DNA of 64,000 nt, taken from the NCBI GenBank assembly GCA_023525715.1, contig CM042013.1:84556494-84620493 (forward strand), given 5' to 3'. Shown piece by piece: positions 56,199-64,000 of the stretch. How positions within the stretch are numbered: position 1 is the first letter of the stretch; each line of letters begins with the position of its first letter. Both the position numbers and the translations under genes were made by a program. The notes under the pieces were generated by a model, which was given only the letters and a program-made list of their open reading frames with translations, did no database searches and was not told where the DNA came from. Source of the DNA: Cichorium intybus (Eukaryota; Streptophyta; Magnoliopsida; Asterales; Asteraceae).

Positions 56199-58818
56199 CG
56201 TGGTGTAAGTGAACTAGGTGTTTGTAGAGTAAATCCCTAGACTTAAGCCTTGAAAGATAGTAGAATGTATTGTTAAATTAGGTATATATTAACATGTGTG
56301 TTATATATATGACTTGATTATTGCTAAATTTTGAAGTATTTGAAGTATTTGGAGTAATCCGATTTCTGCAATTAAGGGTTGAGAGCCCGATTGGTGGCTG
56401 AGTTCATTTTAAGACTCGGTATAAAGAGGGGCTAGTGGCCCACCAGAAAGAAATTTTACAGAATTGTGGGTAATAAAATTGATATTGTACATAAATTGTT
56501 ACCTATTGTTGTAGATATACACGGAAAAGCAGACGAGTCGTTTTGAAACTCGATAAATAGAGAAAGAAGGAAAATAGTAAAATGTCCACGAGAGTTGTGG
56601 GTAGCAGTTATAGAAAAAGGTACGTAAGTTATTTCTTGAAATAACAAATATGTAGTTGGAGCCGATGACTATTAAGGCGACCGGTAGACCACATCATGGT
56701 AAAAATTTAGATGAGAGTGGACCAGTTGATGTTGATAGAAAGTGATCGACATATATTGAAAAGTTAATAGAGTCGGTAACTGTGTGGAATATGGTAAAGA
56801 AGAGTTGTTACCAATGTTTTCCTTTGAAATAATTGCACCATATCGGTGGCAAGTATTAGCATAACGCTGTGAGACAACGTTGAGATGTTAAAGAAGTAAC
56901 GATTAGCTTTATGTGCTATATAGTTAATCCTTAGTGGCTGAAATGTTATCGTTAGTGAAAGTTGGGTTCGTTGCGAATTGGTATTATGGAATTTAAGTGG
57001 CTAAATTCTATAATAGATGATGTGTAAAAATAAGTGGTTTTAGATATTTGAATGAGAATCATTTCCCTTTTCTTACTAGTGGAATGGGTGTATGAAAGAA
57101 TAATTGGATTGTTTAAATACAACTTATGCAGTTGGGAAAGATAGAAATAAACACTTTGGCTGGCTAAGCCAGGATGTTAGAATGTCGTTGTTTAGCTATG
57201 TATAGCTTATTGAGAAGTTGTGATCATTCCTTGTTAGGAATGCAAATAAAGGAAAAAGTTAGCTTTAAAAGAGTTGTGTGTGGTTGGAATGAAATAGCTA
57301 GTAAGATTTATACTGAGGTGAGTATTATAGTGATTTCAGTTGTGATTGAAAGAATCTTGTTTTCTTAAATCAAACTAGTCACTACCCAAGACAAAAAAAT
57401 ATTAAGAATAAAGTATGTGTACTAGCTAACCTTGTTGTGTATTGTATACGTGTATGTATATACTGCTGTTAGAGGTTTTGAGGAACTCTGTGTATAGACA
57501 GTGATAGTAGTAGCCGAAAAGTAACACATAACGAAGAATTTGTGTTTCTTTTGTATGAAGAATGTAATTGATTAGCTATGTGACAAAATTTTCCACTAAC
57601 AAGTATAAGTTGTATAAATTGCATAATAGTTAAAAGTATGTTGATACTTAGACATAAGAAGCGTGTTTTAACTGTGAAGAAAGTAGTTATCTCCTTGAAG
57701 ATCATTAATTTATGAATGCATCTGAGATCGAAGAATGGTACAAGGTGCCACGATTTGATTGGAGAACAATAAAAGTACCGTGAGCGGGTATTGATTGGTA
57801 ACAGTAGTAGACGGTACGAGGTATCGTAATTTAAAATTTTGTGACGATTGATACGGGGTATCGATCGGTGACACTTTGTGATAATTGGTATGAATATACC
57901 ATGCAGCGTATAGTACTAGGGTACTATGTAGTGAAGTTAAATGATAGTATAATGTTACATATGATATAAGAACTACGAGTTAAGTAGTAACTGGTTGAAA
58001 TTGTGTATGCAGAGTACATATCAACCAATATTGTGTTGTAGTATACCATATGTATTGTGTTATTGTGTAGCTAATACTAGACGCGTTTAAGTCTAGTATG
58101 TAAATGTTGTAACTTGATGTACAAAGTAAAATAAATGCAGAATTGTTGTGCCTGGCAAGATGCATTAAGCGGATACTCATGGTTCCAAAACTGAGTATGT
58201 GCGGCTAGTAGTGCTGAGCAAAGGAACACAGTCTAAATCACTATTGTCATAGTGAGATAGATTATAAGTAGTGATGAGACGACAACATCATTACTATGTG
58301 TAATGTATTGTTTGAGAACAAAATGGACGTGTAATAGATGTTTTGTATAACATATGTTATGTGTATGGTGATCACTTAGTGAATATCTAGTGATCATATG
58401 TAGTATGTAGCAATCATATCATGACTATTTTGTGATCATAAGTAGTAGTAAAGATATGTAGTAGTTGCATATCGAATACTGTACAACCATGTAGCAGGTT
58501 GTGACTGTGTATGTGTAAATGAATATACATCGTAGAGATCATGAATGATTATATTGTATAATGCAAAGATAGATGTACGTATATAGTAAGGAAAGTAGAT
58601 TAATATAGTATGTATAAAACTATATGATTGTGATCTCGGTTGTGATTGATAGGACCATTTCCTTAGCAATCAAACCCATCACCACCAAGATGAGAATGAA
58701 TAGAAGTTAGAGTTTCTATCGTGTAATGGGAATTCAAACCTAAATGAGAATGTAAGTTTATACTGAAACATTAAGCAATTTGATAAGTTGCTATGAGATT
58801 CCAAGGACGGAATCTTTT
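56199..58818 (+). other. Internal region of the second non-coding gypsy derivative
   Basis: It has no coding motif, is C-poor on the plus strand, and all open frames are short. A gag remnant could start near 56666 (ATG ACT ATT AAG GCG), but this is too weak to call. Two copies of TTGTGATTG.. followed by TTTTCTTA/CATTTCCTTAG and ATCAAAC (near 57343 and 58640) form a local repeat. Confidence 0.7.
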
Positions 58819-58834
58819 GATGGGAGGAAGAATT

Positions 58835-59996
58835 TGTAACACCACGTTACTTTCGGTAAGTATTTATATATTAATCTTAAGGTAATTAAGATTAGTTGGA
58901 TTATTGCAAGAGTTTGGATGGTTAGAATTTCATTTGGAAGGAATTTGAAGTTGAAAAATGCTAGAAGCAGGTTACACGGGTCGTGTAGGGAAGTCTTTTG
59001 AACTTGTTGGGCATACAGTGAATTACACGGGTCGTGTAATTTTGACACGGGTCGTTTAGTTCTGCAGACTAAAACTTCAAATGTATACCGTAAGTTACAC
59101 GGGTCGTGTAACTTTGGACACGGGTCGTGCTGCGCACAGGCCCCACCCCTTTTTATTGCGATTTTCAGCCATTTCTTGGACAATTCTCGAACCAAAAACC
59201 TCCTAAACCCTAGAAAACGTTCCCAAATCGTCTAGGAACCAAATTGGAAGGCTAGAACTCGAAGGATTGAAGTAATCTTCGATATTTCACTTCTTGAAGG
59301 TAAGGTTTACTGTTTTAAACCTTTTGAACGGTTGATTTGGTTTATTTGGGTTGGATTCGAGTGGTTATGAAGAACAACCTGTGATTAGTTGAAATTGAGT
59401 GTATAACTCATGTTTGGATGTTTTAAAACACTCCTAATCACGAGTGTTAACTGATGAGAACAAGCTTTAAGCTTTGATGGTGGAAATACAAGGTATTCAC
59501 CTCTATTTGGTATGTATATGGTTGTGTAGGTGCTGGAAAGTGTTGAAGAAGTGCTTATAATTAACGTTGGTGGTAGCTAGGACTATGAAGCTACTTAATC
59601 CAGGTGAGTAACTCTACTTACATGTTGGTTGTAACATGTTATGTATGTTTATGATGCTAGATGATTCACAAACATGTAGAAATTACTATGTAAATCAGGT
59701 CTATCAAGTGTTAGAAATCACTTGTTATTACATGTGAGTTTTGTAGTTATATACAATATGATACATGTAGTAAATTACATGTAAATTATGTAGACACATA
59801 GAGAATCCTATGTGATTATATGTGCTAGAAGTTTATGGTTACAATGTGAAGTAACTAGCATTAAGATGCGAACCTCGTGTTCATTTGAAGTAAAGTTTAT
59901 ATATCACTAGATGAGTACTTTGTGAATAGGTACAACTAGGGTATTAATGGTTTGCTTAAAGGGTACTTAGCAACCATACAGAAGTATGCAAAATGA

Positions 59997-60093
<97 letters not shown>

Positions 60094-61366
60094 TGAAATA
60101 TATGTAGTATGATGTAGTATATATACGATACTTGTGATTTTACAGGTATGTAAGGACTATTGGGCATGAGTACCTTACAGTCGTGGTGTTGAGCCTTTAT
60201 GGCCAAGTGATTGGGTTAAATTACCCAAAATATAATGTGGGAACTTGTACGGTTCATGCAAACCTTATTGGTCGAGTGAGGACCTGTATGGTTCTAACTA
60301 TACGGCTCTTGTGGCTAGGAGATTGGGCTCATCGTCCAAATATAATATTGGTTAAACTTTTATAACTTGTAATAGTTTTGGAAAAGACAATATCGGGGAA
60401 GCCCTTGAGTCCATGAAAGGACAAGATTGGGGTAAGCCCGTGAGTCAATGAAATGACAACACCGGATAAGCCGTGAGTCTATGAAAAGGCAAGACCGGAT
60501 AAGCCGTGAGTCTAGACGAGATCGGGACATGTCGTGAGCCTTTCGTGTTTACATGTGATGGGTTGATACCCAAGTGTAGAGCAGACATAGAATTATTTGT
60601 ATAGAGATTTGGATTTGATATCCAAATATAATAGCCTTTTTGGCTATGCGGTTGGGTTTAACTACCTAACATATGGTAAGAACCTTTATGAAACCAGTGT
60701 TGACTTCTGTGGCTAATAAATAGGGCATAATTGCCTATAGAGCTTTTGTGCTCATACTATTATAAGGATAGTGGTGAGATTTGATGACTCGAAACTGTAG
60801 AGAATAAAGAAGAGTCGGATATAAAGCCTTGTGGCTTGTGATCAAAAAGGTTATAGAGTAAAAGGTTTCATATTGGAAATCAGTGTGATGAAATACCGTG
60901 TGGTGATATCAAGTAGTGATATCGAGTTGACGGTTAGGTGTATACTTATGTTGCATGTATTACACAGTGCTTGTTTATTAGTAGCTTAGGTATCGGTAGA
61001 TACCAATGTAACTACAGAAAGAATACTTGTAGTTATTAATAATGAAGTATAGCTGGCTTTATATGTTTATATTAACCAGTACTTATAAGTTGTTGCAGTA
61101 GATAACTACACCCACATATTGGGTGATGTATTACATTTAAATAAGTTATTATGCCGTTGTTTTGTCACTCACTAAGCTTTGTAGCTTACGTGTTTGTGTT
61201 ATGTTGTGTGCAGGTTAGCAGTTGTAGCGCCCGACTCGGATCGTGGGACGATTCTCGATGATAACTTCTTGTAGATTCCAGAGCACACGAGTACCCAATT
61301 ATACTATTTATGTTATAAATGAGAAAAATTTTCTGGGTATACTCTGTGTTGAAACTGGGCGTTACA
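58835..61366 (+). repeat. 3' LTR of the second non-coding gypsy derivative
   Basis: TGTAACACC..GGGCGTTACA, 2532 bp, with intact ends. Hairpin at 61174-61187. It is about 90 bp shorter than the other LTR, mostly from the (AT)n tract, with small indels elsewhere. Confidence 0.9.
60002..60091. repeat. (AT)n microsatellite in the 3' LTR
   Basis: About 45 AT units at the same LTR position as 54743-54908. Confidence 0.98.
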
Positions 61367-61371
61367 TATGC

Positions 61372-63744
61372 TGGCGATTTCATCTATCCAATAGATTACT
61401 GTGAATTACGTGACTATGTTGCACCTTCTTAATTTCTTTCATGCCAAGTCATCACACTTTGCAATGATAAGAAAACTCTTTCCTGCATCTTGAATCTCAT
61501 CAAGATCATCATGGCAGAGTCTGAATCTCTCTCGTAGATGTTTACAACCACCTAAGTATGCCGTATTTCTATTAAGGCTTTCATAGCGATCCGTCTCTTA
61601 ACACCAAGTCATAATACTTTGTAATGAAAAGAGACGTTTCCTAGAAACAGTAGGTATCCCACATATGGAGATGGTAGACTACAGCGACACTCCCACTGGC
61701 TTTGACACGGTTATGGGATATTCACAAAATCCAGGACTTTTGGTACCTTTTGTGATTCCAAATCTTCTGACATGGAAATCTTTCAGCCCTTTTCTCAAAA
61801 ATCCTATCCTTTGGCATATTTTTGAGAATTTGAATATCCTATCTTACGAGATGCCCATGGGGTAATCCCGGGCTCATGTACCTCTGTACTAGGACACTCT
61901 TTGTGAGTCCCTATTAGTGTGCCGGTGATCCACACACGCTCCACTAACGATTCACAATGTGTCATGTAGTATCCTTTTGGAATTCATCTTCTATTGAGAG
62001 TGCTTCTCCCGGAATCAATTACTTGACTCTGAGTATCGTCTCACTCAAGCAGATGTTCTGAAGGTATATATCTGTCCATGTTGCTTTCTTTTGATGATTC
62101 AGTTACTCCCACTGGTTTTTAGACCAGGTGTAAAATCAATCAAATTCTCACATGGACTATGTCTCGCCCTAAGGTTCTCTTGTTTGGCAGCAACCGGGCT
62201 CACCAATGCTTCCAAGTAGTCGAGTTGCGTATCCGTACCAACTTTAGTGTTTTACCACTAATCGGTATGTCACCCAGATCATAACTACTTATGACGGTGA
62301 TCAATACTACCGGTCAATAGAAGAGTATGTCAGGTTAGACAGGAATCCTATTCCTGGTCAAGGCCTAGTGATGACTAAAGGTTCTTTCAATTGGCCAATC
62401 CTGAACTCATTTAGGATTACTCTTACTCCCATTGTTTCCTGAGAATCTGAGTTCTTTCCAAAAGAACTCTTCTTTCAAAGTTACAGTCGGGATAGCCAAT
62501 GAAACGACATTGCTGATTAGGTACAGGCTAGTCATTAGGTTCGGACGAACACAACATGACCCTGGACTTTATATGTGCAAGTGGATGATCCCAACTTTAC
62601 ATTTCAGACAGTGTCTGCATAACCTACTTAGTCTAAGATGTGGTCGGAATATGGTTTCTATGGTCTGACTGGTTGAATATTCAATTCATCGAAGAACTTA
62701 TTAGAAATGTATCTTATACATCGAGGATCGAACTATTTCGACCAATGCTCCATCATCTTCCCTAAGATACATTATAACCATTAATGTTCTTGGAAGAGGA
62801 TAAACTGTGAAACATTTTCTTAGTCTATGTTGTCACTCAGGTTCTGTTGATCTTATACTTCCTTTGAAATCCTTGAATACTTCAAGGTTTCAATCAATCA
62901 CTCATTCTGATAAGCGAAGCCATATTTGTCATACTAATTGGCAAATATCATGAAGTATAACTAATTGTGTTGTGTTCGAAGATTCGGGCAATACACAGAA
63001 ACTTATGTGTCTGTTGCTTAAAATCTTAATATCTTTTACATCTCCATGTAAATTTTTGACTTTGTTAATTTTGTTCAAGATATGCAATCATCACCTGACT
63101 CTAAGTTAACTGATTCCAAAATCCTATCCTCTGGATCTTTGGGTCACTCATTTCTTGCCACATGTGCTTTATAAAGAACTTAATCATCATGTGACTTTAA
63201 GTCAAATAATTCCAAAGTCCTGTCCAAATGGATCTTTGGGTGATTCATTTCTTGCCACACATGTTTTTATTAAGAACTCAATTCATCATGTGACTCTAAG
63301 TCAAATGATTCCAAGGTCCTGTCCAACTGGACATTTGGTTGAATTGATCTTATAAGGTTTCTTTTAACAATCATAGAAAACACAATTCATGAATCCAAAC
63401 ACTTTGGATGCATCATTACCATTCATGCAATTAACACACTCATACAACATTTCAAGGATAAATTAACTAAACATGTATTAAAAGAAAATTTAACATTTTA
63501 TAAAACCGAAAAAAATATCCTTGAACAATGTACTGTATGACAAACAATGTTGCTTGCATCTAATAAGCTAATAACATGATTGTAATATCTAACTAAACTT
63601 CAAAACTGCATGAGCTGGAGATTCAATCCAAATGTGCTCCTATGCACCAAAGTCCCGTACCCTACTAATTCCCTGCATACAAACCAAAATGTGACTATCA
63701 CATCATGCATTAAGGAATCATGGATCAGGAGTTTTGAGGTTTTT
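61372..63744 (-). other. Right internal piece of the non-coding Tork/Angela relative
   Basis: No coding motif. It contains CACACACGCTCCACTAAC near 61932 as in the Tork/Angela-like leader, a repeated CCAAGTCAT(A/C)A(T/C)ACTTTG(T/C)AATGA block (61443 and 61602), and a tandem repeat at 63090-63340. Its origin is otherwise unknown. Confidence 0.5.
63090..63340. repeat. Tandem repeat, unit about 97 bp, 2.5 copies
   Basis: Starts near 63093, 63188 and 63287 share ATCA(T/C)(G/C)TGACT(C/T)TAAGT and TTCCAA(A/G)(A/G)TCCT. The copies are clearly diverged. Confidence 0.8.
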
Positions 63745-64000
63745 TGTAAGACCCGTTCCGCCAAGTCGCGGCCCGGAGGAATCCGTGGCGCGGCTTTAGG
63801 AAGAATCTAGAATCGCGTAGGATTTGTACGCGCGGTGCGGTTCTAAAGAACCCGCGGCGCTGTGCGCCTCTAATATGAAAACCCTAATTTGGATGTACAC
63901 GCCTATATAAAGGACCCCAGCCCTAGGGTTCATGTTTTTGGAAGTTCTCTGGAGAGGAGTCGACTGGTTTCAGCAGAGGCTCTTCGGTTCTAAGGCTTTG
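63745..64000 (+). mobile_element. Start of another LTR with promoter (cut by the window end)
   Basis: It starts TGTAAGACCCG and holds CG-rich motifs (GCGCGGTGCGG near 63831, CCCGCGGCGC near 63851), then TATATAAA at 63904-63911. Which element it belongs to, and its target duplication, cannot be seen. Confidence 0.5.
63904..63911 (+). promoter_or_regulatory. TATA box in the window-end LTR
   Basis: TATATAAA about 40 bases after the last CG-rich motif, the same layout as in the Athila-like LTR. Confidence 0.6.

Overview
The window looks like repeat-rich nuclear DNA of a flowering plant. Almost everything recognisable is LTR retrotransposon: Ty1/copia of SIRE-like and Tork/Angela-like type, Ty3/gypsy of Athila-like and chromovirus (Tekay-like) type, and several non-coding derivatives. 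LTR style and env-like ORFs fit a eudicot, possibly Asteraceae; that placement is an impression, not a test. No complete ordinary host gene, tRNA, rRNA or CRISPR array was found. The only host-like coding sequence is a broken multi-exon gene, possibly of the Ulp1-protease / plant-mobile-domain-like kind, with exon pieces at 459-622 and 35830-38102.

Left half (1-35710). 1-458 is the 3' end of a gypsy-type LTR. Then comes one exon of the broken gene. In its intron sits a SIRE-like copia element (1104-35705, target duplication CTTAT), swollen from about 10.7 kb to 34.6 kb by later insertions. These are: an Athila-like element in gag (2688 to about 9096), itself hit by a solo LTR of its own family (5636-6760, TSD TTAGG) and by a chromoviral LTR (9097-11558); a Tork/Angela-like copia element on the minus strand at the start of the env-like ORF (17057-24233, TSD GACAT); and a non-coding gypsy derivative in the 3' LTR (27932-35630, TSD ATAAT). 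SIRE pol lies at 12567-15706. Its env-like ORF starts at 17040 and resumes at 24239-27547, with a TATA box and TGACG motifs upstream.

Middle (35711-42880). The rest of the broken gene runs with several phase-matched GT-AG introns and stops before the expected protease domain, at a second copia element (LTR from about 38193, gag from 39254, protease and integrase start to 42880).

Right half (42881-64000). A non-coding relative of the Tork/Angela-like element (3' LTR 42881-43655, minus strand) interrupts that copia integrase and runs to about 63744. It holds a chimeric chromovirus (44753-53112, TSD ATTTC) with two protease/RT starts and two chromodomain ends, and a non-coding gypsy derivative (53562-61366, TSD TATGC). 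Another LTR begins at about 63745 and leaves the window.

Points worth most attention: an intact 421-codon ORF of unknown type in a pol-less Athila-like element; a hairpin kept with changed stem bases in five LTR families; short CpG-rich imperfect palindromes arrayed in unrelated LTRs; an internal promoter-like module ahead of the SIRE env-like ORF; and an autonomous/non-coding pair of one copia family.
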